Assembly: GCA_009741485.1 (NCBI GenBank)
Contig: CM019215.1
Coordinates: 79,562,407-79,626,406 of the forward strand
DNA length: 64,000 bases
Reading direction: 5' to 3'
From: Malurus cyaneus samueli
Taxonomy: Eukaryota > Chordata > Aves > Passeriformes > Maluridae
Position numbers and translations under genes: made by a program. The notes below the pieces were generated by a model, which had not been told where the DNA came from, made no database searches, and saw only the letters and a list, made by a program, of their open reading frames with translations. This document shows, piece by piece, positions 13,520-24,316 of this stretch (positions are counted from its first letter, which is position 1; the number at the start of each line of letters is the position of its first letter).

Positions 13520-13800
13520 GAAAAGAGAGTTTTGAATCTGTTGTATAAAGCACTGATCAGATCTCTAGAAGACTGGTTAAAATTCTGCCCACCTCCCTTC
13601 AAGAGATATCAATTTTAGACTAGAATTGAAGAAAGTCCACTAAAATAAGAAGAGAATGGAAAGTTCATCCCTTGGGACATATCTAAAAGAACCTTGCTTG
13701 TTTATCATAGAAAACCAAAAACTGAGAGTGGATATGATTTATTTCTGTGCACTGAGGGAAAAGCACTAGAAAGAAAAGAATTTTTGAAGCTTAATGGGCA
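13520..13800 (+). mobile_element. Ancient degraded CR1 relic
   Basis: The stretch keeps the order of blocks expected for the end of CR1 ORF2 in plus orientation: a tract like 'tggttaaaattctgcc' where CR1 has the 'tactgtgtccagttct' block, then purine-rich DNA like the 'gagcgggtccagaggaggg' block, and near 13705 'catagaaaaccaaaaactga' like 'cctggagaagagaaggct' followed by 'gatatgattt'. Divergence is high and no protein frame survives. Boundaries are approximate, and only an alignment to CR1 consensus sequences would settle it. Confidence 0.45.
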
Positions 13801-15639
13801 GCACTGACTTAAAAGCAAATATATATAAACAGGCCATGACTAAAGTTACTCAGTGAAAATTGAGACCCCTCAGAAGATTGAAAGGGTGCAAATTCAGCTG
13901 GAAAATCATATCTGAAAAGAAAATGCCAGTGACTCACCAAGGAATTGAAAGGAGGTACTCACTGCAGTTTAGGTTAAGATTATATGATTTAATTGTCTGT
14001 GATTGCACAGGAGGGTAGACAGTGACCCAAGAAGTCTTTTTTTTCCCTGTGTTTCTCATTACCCATGTGATGTAAATTGGTGTGAAGACCCTTGAGCTTT
14101 TCTGTGCTAATTAACTGTGCCCCAATACCACTCATCGTTCAGCAAACCAGCACTGAATTCTAGGTAATTAAGTTCAGCAAATCTTGCTGCAATGAGTACT
14201 GGCATCTGGGAATCTTTTCTTGTGACATTTCTCCTTTACTCTAAACTTTAAAAGTACTTTTGAAAAGCTATTTTTCTTCAATATATCTAAAGAAGAATAT
14301 AAGCACATATTCCAACCTCTCCTTGTGTATAACGTAGAATTAATTTTATTATAATATCAATGTAGGCAATAAAGGCTAAAAATATTGTTCTAAAATGATT
14401 CACTGTGTATCTAATATAATTACTTTTGATCTCATATTAATTATGAACTGTGCAAATGTTTTTTTGAGTGCATTTGTTACCTTTTCTTCACAGCGATACT
14501 TATAATATTGTTACAGGGTTATTTTCATTCCAGTTGTACTGCCAAGAAATGCATTTTTACATAATGTCACTTTTTGTTTTGAAAAATAACAAATTCCCTT
14601 TCAAGCAGAGAGAAAGCTGGGTGCAGTCATATAAGGTACAAAAGGAGCTAACATTCAAACCAAGAAAAAGATATTTTAATTTGCTTCTTTTGGAAATACC
14701 ACCATAGGCTACATGGGTACACCTGGCCAATGTGTTTCACAGAAAAAGCTCTAACACATGTTTGTGTTATGTTTGACATAAAAAGCTCTAATTCTGCCTC
14801 AGAGCAGAATGATCAATATTGATATTTGATGCACACTTACAGGTTCAAGGTTTTAGAACTCAGAGCTGAAGCTATTTCATTGTGGCATTAGAAACAGGAA
14901 GCATAACAAATAACTTTTTCATACATACATAATTTGTGCCATGATATTCTCTTTTCATCTCCATATCAGGCAAAGATAGAAAAGGGCTGAGTCTTTGTTT
15001 TCTGCAATGGACGACACATTCTGATCCATGGACATGCTAGGTAGACAATTCTTCCTTCATCCCATTACTTTTTTTCCTGGTTTGGGGCAGTAACAGCTCT
15101 CTTCTATTTCAGGCTCTCTCCGAGATGTCATTCTGCATGCTGCTATGGAGTAAATGGTAAACATTAAATTAAATCCCAGGTTGTGTATATATGTACTTCA
15201 CAGCACAAGGAAGGATGAGCACAGCAAGCCTTCAGAGCAAGTCACCAAATGGAAAGCACTGAGTGATTTCCTGTCGTGGGTGCCTGACAGTGGTCTGCTG
15301 TGTAACTGTTGATGAAGTGACTAATTTGACACATGCAAAAGTAAAATCAGATTTTAAAAAGTAAAAGCATATGACTCTGAGATGTGAGCATGCTCAGACA
15401 AGAAAAATGCCTGCTGGTTTTCTAGAATGCTCTGATTAAACTGCTAACACTGAAAATGTGCATATTAAGAAATTTATGATTCTCTCAAAATGTCTGGCTC
15501 TAAGAAAGAGGGGCATGAGCTAAACATTGTTACTGCAGTTTCTAAAATCTCCGTTTTTATAAATGGAAGAATTACAAGGCTCTTAATTGGAAAGACATTC
15601 TGACAGCCATAAGAAACCAGATCTTGCTAGCTTTACTAA
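13801..15639. other. AT-rich sequence with a candidate noncoding element
   Basis: No gene was recognised. The part at about 14080-14240 has a mixed composition with two TAATTA words (14108 and 14165) and is a weak candidate for a conserved noncoding element. The open frame at 14468-14707 has no recognisable motif. Confidence 0.4.
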
Positions 15640-15712
15640 TGTTAGCAGTGCCATTAAAATCAGTGTGACTAATTGTGTGAATAGGGCAATCAAGATTTGG
15701 CCCCATACCCCT
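15640..15712 (+). repeat. Relic of an ancient 'gatttggcccc' sauropsid repeat
   Basis: The tract reads approximately 'cattaaaatcagtgtgact' and ends in 'caagatttggcccc'. It resembles an ancient repeat of reptiles and birds whose copies carry 'cattgaagtcaatgggact' followed by 'caggatttggccc'. The match is short and from memory, so the family name is left open. Confidence 0.4.
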
Positions 15713-17054
15713 GCTTTGTAAACATTAGCATTACAGAGATTAATATAATACTGACTAGCCAATGACATGTTAAAGCCTCAGTAAAGTTAATTTGTTTGGA
15801 AGGCCTTTCTTTTAAAAACTAAAACAAATGGTTCAAGTGAAATGTGGGATGTAGAGAAAATCAATAAACCAGCAGACTGTAAATGATGTGGAAATAACTT
15901 CTTTATGTTTTCCTGGTTTTGTAGTTTATAGTTAGCACCAGTGCATAAACATAACAGCTATGTGCAGGGGAAGAGAAATAAACCCAAATATGGGGAGTGT
16001 TGTGATGAGCTACCATCTCCTCAATCAATTCTCTTATCTTCTGTGAAACATAAGATTTCTTATTAAATACTACTGATTAAAAATACTACGGTGTGACAGT
16101 TGATTAGCAAGTGTTTGGGGATTCTATTGTTAATTTTTTCTACATTATCAGTACATTTTTTCAATCCCCTTACTAACAATTTTCCAAAAATAGAGTTCAC
16201 TGATCCTCCTGAATTTGCATCCAATATTGCTATTCATAGGGATGAGAGGTATTTTTTTTTTTTTGAAAATATGTACTAAAATCAGTCAAATATGTCAGAC
16301 TGTTTGTGTTTCTTATAAGGACTTTATGGTTATTCAAATTTTTTATATTCTATAACTTACTTTAAATGATCATTCTACAATCTACATAATACTGATGTAT
16401 TATAGGGAAATTCAGATCTATCTTAAAAGCATTATCTGGTTAGGGATGAATTTTTAGTCATCATTTCATAAACCTATAAAAACCTGTGTTGTGTGTCTGT
16501 ACATCTAAATGCCACGGACAAGTGGTACTTGAAAGAATTTCAAAGACCATTCCAGTACGTGGCTGCTGATAAATGACTGTGTAAAGCTGTGTTATGGCCA
16601 CTAAGATTGGATTCTTCCTCAAAATTTTAGAATATAAAACAATGATTAGGAAATAGGCACACAAGATAAGCGTACACAACATGGTGCAGGCTATAAAGGT
16701 CTGCTCTCACCTATAGGTTTTTTGTTTTTTTTATTTTAATCTGTAAATGAAGAGACTTTCTGTGTGTATTTATGTATGCACTGAGTTTTGAGAAATAAAT
16801 GAAGAGATAAGAAAGAATTTGGTTGAAGAGAATAAAGACTGGATGAAAAGCAAATCCATCATACACCCTCCTCAAGTGTAAATTCAGGGGGAATGATCAA
16901 GATCTATCCCAGCTTCCTTCAAGGCTCTGGCAGGAAGAAATCTATCTGAGTCTGAGGACAGGTTTATAGGAAGGGTTTGGAAGCTGGCATGCAAGTACAG
17001 TGCAAAATGATTATCATCAATGCACTGATGCAGAAAAGTTTTTGATGAAAAGAT
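15713..17054. other. AT-rich sequence without recognised genes
   Basis: Nothing was recognised beyond short homopolymers (T-run at about 16252-16264). The minus-strand frame at 16461-16682 shows no family motif. Confidence 0.5.
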
Positions 17055-17115
17055 TAGCAGTAATTTCAGGCCTGTTTGCTTAACTGCAATTAACAGAGAA
17101 GATGCTGAAGAGTGT
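17055..17115 (+). mobile_element. Possible CR1 ORF2 scrap (RT region)
   Basis: The run 'ttcaggcctgtttgcttaac' followed by 'agaagatgctgaag' resembles the DNA of the CR1 RT motif coding for N-Y-R-P-V-S-L-T-S plus the following G-K-x-x-E. The match is about 50 bases and flanks are not recognisable, so this could be chance. Confidence 0.3.
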
Positions 17116-18344
17116 CAACATGGCTATCTGCAAGAATAAATAATGTGTGTACATTAAAATGTAGTCAGGAGGGTGGTCACAGGGAAAATATGCTTCAGTT
17201 TGGCATCAGCTCATCCTGGTTTTCTTATTTCTAATCCCACAGGAAAGTGTTTCAGCCACAGCTACAGCACAGATCTTTGCAGTCTCCAGTTCTCAAGGCT
17301 GCTTTGGCAAATCTCCAGAGAAAGGCTTTGATGAAGGATCATAACCTGGCACAGGAAGATTAGGTGGCCAGTGAACCTGAGAAGGGACTCTACATTTAAG
17401 TTCTGAATCTGTTAATGGAGACTTAGGAATAAGGTAACTGGATGAAAAAAATTTAATTCTGTCAAAATGGAATGCCTGAGTTAGCTAATTAACTAGTCAT
17501 GACAGGGATTTTATTCTAGACAAGAGAAGTCAGGGCATTTGTTTTAAGTGTAAAGGATGTGCTAAGTATAGAAAAGAAATGGGAATTTCTGCAGTAAATT
17601 TAACTTACTTCACTGAACACAAAGTATCAAAATCTTTCACTATGTATTCAGTTTGATAGTTATTGATTTTTATTTTTCTCCCTGTTTTAATTCCGTACAA
17701 TGCCCATAAGGAATTGCATAAGGACAGGTGGAAAGTGATCTTTGTTTAATGAGTAGACTGAAATCACTGGAGCCATGTCTCCAACATCATCTGAAGACCT
17801 GGCCCACAGGATCCTTCATCTGGAATAGTATAAGCTATTAGTTATGAATCCTATGGTGTATTTTCCTGATCTCTGATTAAAGTAGCATGCACATGCTTGT
17901 GATATAGATATTCACATTATATTAAAAATCTGTGATTTGAAATGATGGAATTCAAATTATGAATACATAATTCAGTTTCACGAACAGCAGTACAACTTAA
18001 AAAGGGATGCAAATTTAAAGATAGAGCACATAATTGCAAATATGAACACAAGTTTATATTGACTCTTGTTCCTTAAGAGGCAGAAATAATTAAAATGAAA
18101 AAGAAAGAGGAAATCATTTTATACAACAGCAGTTGTAGAAGAGTTTGTATTAGTGGAAAAAGCTTGATTAATTTTGCAAATATGTATCAGTTTCTTAGTT
18201 GTGTTAAGATGTAAAGTAACGGGGATCAATGGAGTACAGATAACTAAAAAAATTTTACAGTTGCAGTCCTGACCCTACAGAGTGGGAATTTTGCCATAGC
18301 TTAATTGGGGCTGACATTTTATACAGTGCTTCATCACTAACAAT
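17116..18344. other. AT-rich sequence without recognised genes
   Basis: No feature was recognised. If the CR1 scrap just before it is real, older decayed CR1 sequence may extend into this stretch unseen. Confidence 0.45.
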
Positions 18345-18347
18345 TCA

Positions 18348-18419
18348 GGGATCCGATCCACAAGTGATTGCACCACTTGGAGTTTTTCCATTGCTTTCAC
18401 AGATCTTTGGATCGGACCC
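18348..18419. repeat. Ancient palindromic (hairpin) repeat relic
   Basis: The arms GGGATCCGATCCA (18348-18360) and TGGATCGGACCC (18408-18419) are near-perfect reverse complements, differing by one base indel. An inner pair, CAAGTG (18361-18366) with CACTTG (18374-18379), and a central 'ttttccattgctttca' lie between them. The layout resembles a widespread amniote hairpin repeat with ends like 'gggcctgatccaaag' and a core around 'cattgacttcaatgg'. The inverted structure is directly visible; the family assignment is from memory. Confidence 0.55.
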
Positions 18420-21400
18420 ATACTGCAGATGCATCATTCTTCTGTCTGAGGGGTAATTTCACACGTAATTGTCAGAGCCTCAGGCAAAGTTGGGAAATAG
18501 CATCTACATCTGGACACAGACCTTGAGATATAAGCAGGACAACAATTTTAAGAACACTGCAATGACTTTTCTTGGTCTAAAAATCTGGACTTTTTCGAGC
18601 AAAAGTATTTCTTTATTTTTAACTCTCCACAGCCAGCTTGGCTAGAAAAAGGAAAATGTTTTCCTATGAATTGATTCATCTGGAGAACTTTTTCATCATG
18701 TTTCCTACAAAAGTTCTATTGGGTTAAATGTGGAGTATTCCTACTTTCCTTTTTTATAGGAAGCATATGCAACCTACATGAAAGTACCATTTTTGTAAGA
18801 GTCATTGATCTAAGCTCAGCTGTTTATTTATACATGTTGCACATGAAATATAAGAATAATCACTTGGCTTGTGAGAGGCTTTTAATCTGTGGAAAGTTTT
18901 GTACAGCTCGGATTTTTGTTGGTATTAGGGCAAGGGCGTTCATTAAGTCTCAAGACAAAGGCCAGATACTCAATCTGACTAAATGAGGAGTGTTACTTGT
19001 AAATCTCAGACTTTACATGTTTGGTTATCCTGTAAAAAAAGAATAAACTACTTCCCTATGAACCTGATAATTGGAGTAAGCAGTTTGATTATTTTTAGGG
19101 TTAGAGAGTCAATGCTGGTACTAGTCAAGAAAACATAATGTAACAGCTATTATTGTATACCCAGTCATTATCACTCTCCTAGTATGCTGAGAACACCTCC
19201 ATTTTTCTGTTGTGAATTCAGACAGATAAAAGATGTCAAAATAATCTGTCTGGTTTTATACAGCAATGTGATTTTCAAAAATTATTAACACCTTACAATA
19301 TTTAGCATGAGAATATAATCCTGCTATGTACCCTAAATAGGTTACTTTGAAAAGACAGCATCTAAGAAAGTCTTTCTGTTGCTGCTGGGGTAAAAAACAG
19401 TTTAGCTTCTGGTGTCTTCAGATACTGCCCATCCTTCTGTAATTGTATAACACTATCACTATTCACTATTCTGTCTATTCTTGCATAGAGAATTGAAACA
19501 TCACTTGAGTTTCCTCAGAGGATGGATTAACAAGATTTGCTGTGACATGACTTGATTAATTAATGAGACTAGAGCATTCTTTGGTCCTGGTGTGCTGTTC
19601 TCGAACTTTTTAGATGGGAAAATTCTAACCTTCAATATTTGAGAAGCCAACTGGGTAAAGCAAAACCCTTGTATGACCTTCACTAATAATAAAACTGAAA
19701 ATCCATTATACAAGGTACCTGAATAGCTGTACATATTCAAGGTGATTTTTTTTCATATTTGAAGTATGAAAGTGCACATGGTTAAAGCAAAGTACAGAAA
19801 AATACATCACCGACTTCTTAAAATATAATTAGATGCCTTTCTACTTTTCTTTCAGCAATCTTAAAAAAAAAAAAAATAGCTTTTGTAAGTGCTGCACTAC
19901 AGAAGTCATTTTGCTCTGTGTACACACCCCCAAGGAAATAAGGAAGGTTCTCAAAGGGCAAATACCAGATGAAAGCCAGCACAACCCCTCCATTGATCCT
20001 GCTTTAGAAATCTCTTATCCATGATTGAGTATCAGGCTACATAGAGAAGTATTGAGGGCCATGGCTGTGATATACTTGTGAGACATATTTTAAAGCCACC
20101 AGATCTCCCTATCTCACCAAGAGACTTAAATTAGTCTAGAACACTAAAATTTCTTCAATTTTACAGATTACTTAAAGTTATCTTCAGGCATACATGGCAG
20201 ATGAAATAGGAATCTGGATTTAGGGACCTGGCAATGCTGTAAATTGGATTGTGAAACACAATTTTGGTCATTAAGTCAACATTTCAGTGGAGGCTCTTGG
20301 GATCTATAGTTTGCATGTTGGTGCTACAGGTGTTCCTTCCTGCCCTCATGAAAGAAATTCTTTGTGAATCAAAGCTTGTGGACCTTATTTATTATTTATA
20401 CTCTTATCAATAAATTGTTTCTCAGTATCGAGTGTAAATGTTAAAAATTTCCTGTGCAATAAAAAAGAGTTGAAAGTTAGATTTTTGTATCTAATCAGAC
20501 AGGGATTAAAATTATTTTTGCTTTTGTATACAAAAAAAAAAAAAAAATAACTCCACAATGTACATTTCCTTCTCAAATACCTTTTGAAAAAAATTAACAA
20601 GATTACATTGTGGATGTCAGCTGGATTTGCCTTCACAGATGCTAGACAGCATTAGCAACGAGAACCAGATGTAAGTTTTTTAGCTAATATTATTAGACCT
20701 CTTTCCTCCTACATGCCAGCATGAGATATGCATTAACGAAATTAGACCTGAACACATCCAGCAATCCTAAGTCAGTAGCAGAGATAGGAAATAATTTATT
20801 GTAGGTGACAGAGAACAGCTATAAAATACAAACTACATCTAGTGAGATGGGAAAAATTAATTATAGGTGACTGATGGCCACCAGTACTACTACCCTCAGA
20901 AAGATAATGTCACTGACAGACATAGCGTAAGTGGATGAGTGCACACTGCATGGAACTGTTGAAATGAGTCAGACTCTTTTTAGTATCATGGAAAATCTGA
21001 ACTTACCTTTGCCTATCTTAATTTTGGAGTATGAGAGTCATGAAATGCTACTACCTGGTTGTGATAGCTCGGCTTAGGTAAATAATCCCACATCAGGGAC
21101 AGGACCTCACAGTAAATGATGTTTCACATAGGCTGCACAAGTATTGTTACAGTTATTAAATATTTATCTTTAAAACTTTCAGTTGAACAACTTGCAAGCA
21201 TTTACTTGCAATCGTCCTTCCTATATAGGGATTCAAGTGAATTCAGATTAATATTCATCACAGTGTTTCAATCCTATAAAAAAGAGGCATGACAAGGCAG
21301 TAGCATTATAGGAAATGGTTTCTCATATTTTTTGTACTGTTCATTTAAAGAGCAAAGCCTGCCCTTTTATTTGAAATGTTTCAAGGATCAAATGTTCTGA

Positions 21401-22837
21401 GCTAGAGGAATGTTGTTAAATCAAGCACAATCATATTGTTACTTCAAGAAAATGTACCCTGACTTAAAAAAAAGAAAACAAAACAAAACAGTTTGGATAT
21501 GAATATTTCCATAAGGTCTGTGCCTTGTTTGTCCCATTCTAGTTTTGAACATCTACATTAAAATCAACGAACCTCCATCACATTTAGTCTCAGAGGATCT
21601 TTCCTCTGGACAGAAGAGCAAAGCAGGTTGCAGAAAGAAAGGGGGTGATCAAAAACCCAATGAGGAAGAGACATTAAAACACAGTAGCAAAGATACATAG
21701 AAAGAGAAAGCTGAGACTCCAGCACAGACAGAAACCAGGTGTTAAATTTGAAATAGTAATTTAAGGTTGAGAGGGAGAATAAAGAATTTCCAAGAGGGAA
21801 GGGAGATAAAGATGATGAAAGGAGGAGGCAATAAGGGTTTTTTTTTGTTTTCTTAATGGAAGAAAACAACTTTTCAGAGTGAGAATAGAGTAACTATAAC
21901 TCCCACAACTTTCTCGCTCTCAAGGAAAAGGCATAAATTGTAAAGCCCTATGGTAAATAAATATATAAATTACCTATTCCCTCTTATGCTCTGAGGAGAT
22001 GCCCTCCACTCAATCTTTAAAAATATTGTATAAAGCACAGTTTCCCACAATCTTCTATATTAATTTGAGTGCATGGTAGCACTGTTTGTGTCTGCCTCAT
22101 GTATAGCATGGTAGACAGTCCGATCACAGGAGAGGAAGTGATATCAGCCCTACTTCAAATGACATAAGAGAAGTCACCACTTGGTTTATAGAGAGTGCCC
22201 CCTGGTCTCAAAACTGAGCCTTGGATTGAGTAAACAGAAGATAAAGACTATGCAGTTGCTCACAACTGTGAGAAGTGTAGTGTCAGGATTCTTGGTGATT
22301 AAGCTGGGCTGATTTTTTTGCTCACCCCAAGAGATGAACAGTAAAATTTTAGTGCACCAAGTTGTCCACTAAAAATGTTCCTCCCACAGAGAAGAGTCAG
22401 CAGAATAAAACATCTGCTACTGCCTCAGCCACTGCCTGTCACAGTGCAGTTATTTTGATTAAATTGCTGAGAAATGTGGGCTTGTGCTACCAGAGTGCCT
22501 GGGCTGCTGAGATGCTAAGCAGACACTTAGTTCTGCTGAGTCTTACAGGATTGGAACCTACCGATAAGGAAAGCAACCAGAAGCTCAGTAAGGTTGGAAG
22601 GAAGGCAGAAACCGTAATGTTTTAGTCAGTGACTACAACTGAGCAAGCCTTGCGTTTTACCTATTGTGAGAGATGACCTCTGTGCCACAGGAGGAGACAC
22701 CGCCAGATTTCCGGGTCATCCTTGATATGACCCCACTGCATACATCATAGAATAAGTTCAGAACATAACCTCATCCTACTTGATTGTGGGTCCAAATCAG
22801 AGTCTATGTCTAGAACCCAGCCTCTTATTATATAGCA
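18420..22837. other. AT-rich sequence without recognised genes
   Basis: No interspersed repeat or gene was recognised. Homopolymers occur (A at 19862-19876 and 20530-20547). The minus-strand frame at 21564-21869 is the reverse of a purine-rich tract and shows no protein family. Confidence 0.5.
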
Positions 22838-23190
22838 GCATAAGATCATGGCTAAGGATGGGGCATTAGAAGGTTAACTAATCATCCTCCTGTTTTGAGG
22901 CCTGTTCTTCCAGGCATTCTAAGACTGGGAAACCACAAATTGCAGGAAACCATTCCAGTGTTTTATTTTTTAGAAGGGAAGAAGAAACCTGAAGAGCTTT
23001 TACGCTAATACCTGATCTGGTACCTCCTGTAGTCTACTTTTATTTGCCCTTAACACCAGCAATACAATGCGATCTACTTCTTTATAACTGCCTTTATATA
23101 TTTAAAAATATTATCTTCTCCATTAGTCTTCTTCATTTACATGACCTGGTTGTTTGTTTTTTTTTTTCAATCTTTTCTTAGGGGCCTATC
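22838..23190 (-). mobile_element. Ancient CR1 3' end, degraded
   Basis: In plus-strand order the blocks correspond to a reversed CR1 tail: 'agatcatggctaaggatggg' and 'aggttaactaatcatc' for the 3' UTR start, then 'aaccattccagtgtttt', then 'tttatatatttaaaaatatt' and 'ctccattagtcttctt' in the place of the CR1 'tatatacttgaagactg' and 'ctcagtctcctcttttcc' blocks. Order and spacing fit, but divergence is high, suggesting an insertion much older than the neighbour at 23915. Confidence 0.6.
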
Positions 23191-23914
23191 TTGATTTTGT
23201 AGGGCTCTCATAAGTTTTGGGGGTTTTTTTGACCTTTCTTCACTTGCTCAAAATGGAGAAATTATTCAAGCCAGCTTAATTTGGATAGTGCCTAATTTGA
23301 AATGCTTTACCTCACAACCATAAAAATATTTCACAAGTTGTCAATAATCTAAAAAATTAAGTAGCTAATGTGTTTTTCATGGAAAAACAGCTCTGCTTAT
23401 GTAGTGAAAGCCAAATTAGGATTGAAGCAGTTTACTGGTTTATTAACAAAATGTAATTTACTGACAAAAAGTGAACTACATGCAGGACTGGCATCAGTAG
23501 TACAACAGATAACCCATGATACTAAATAATAACCAAATGTTAATATTGATTTAATGACTTATGAGACATATTTATGATATGCATTAAGATTAGTTATAAA
23601 TAATCTCAAAATATTCTAATCATGTCCATTCACACAATTTAACTCATGTTTCCAGCCTGACTCCAGGCCCTGTGTGTTACCAGCACACTCCCTTTTTGTG
23701 CGAAGACATTCCCCAGCTGCACAACCTTCCTGTGGCAGATTTGGGTGCTCCAGCTCCGTGTGTACTTCTGCTGCTTCCTATCATCAGGTGATACTCATCT
23801 GGTGAGGCATCACCTCAGGAATGTTGACACACATGCCCCCATGTGTTCGTTCCCTGCTTGCTACACTCTACATTTATAATTCTGTGCACATGTATATATG
23901 TGTACATATATATA
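23191..23914. other. Unassigned stretch with a GC-richer block and a TATA-rich tract
   Basis: About 23650-23830 is richer in G and C than its surroundings and contains a short inverted repeat (aggtgat at about 23786, atcacct at about 23810). The tail at 23888-23915 is a 'tgtatatatg' type simple sequence. No family was recognised. Confidence 0.4.
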
Positions 23915-24245
23915 TGGATAAAAGATACTGATTTGGAAAGGACTCACGAGGGATCATCCAAGTTCTGCTCCTCAATCTCTACAGGACAACCCCAGAATCA
24001 CGCCATGTGCCTGAGAGCATTGTCCAAATTCTTCTTGAACTGTCAGGCTGGTGCTGTGACCACTTCCCTGGGGAACCTTTTCCAGTGTCCAATATCCTCC
24101 TAGGTGAAGAAACTTTTTCTAATCTAGAACGTAAACCTCCTAAACAACCTCAGGCCATTCCCTTGGGTCCTGTCACTGCTCACAAGAGAGTTATTGCTTG
24201 TCTTTCCCTTTGTGGGGAAGATGCAGAATCTCTTCCCAGTGTTAC
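23915..24245 (-). mobile_element. CR1 3' end fragment
   Basis: Reading up the plus strand, the CR1 tail is plain: 'tttggaaaggactcacgagg' and 'gatcatcc', then 'ttgtccaaattcttcttgaa', 'tggggaaccttttccagtg', 'gtgaagaaactttttctaat', 'gtaaacctcctaaac' and 'ccttgggtcctgtcactg'. These are the reverse of the final ORF2 codons and 3' UTR of CR1. The copy is truncated at its 5' side and abuts a (TA)n tract. The plus-strand open frame that crosses it is an antisense chance frame. Confidence 0.88.
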
Positions 24246-24261
24246 ATTTCTATTCTGTTTA

Positions 24262-24316
24262 TACTACTTTATATTATTTATATATATATTATTTATATAT
24301 ATATATATATATATAT
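24262..24316. repeat. (TA)n-rich microsatellite
   Basis: An AT-only stretch ends in an uninterrupted TA dinucleotide run at about 24294-24316, preceded by 'tatatatattattta' variants. It is likely length-variable. Confidence 0.93.
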
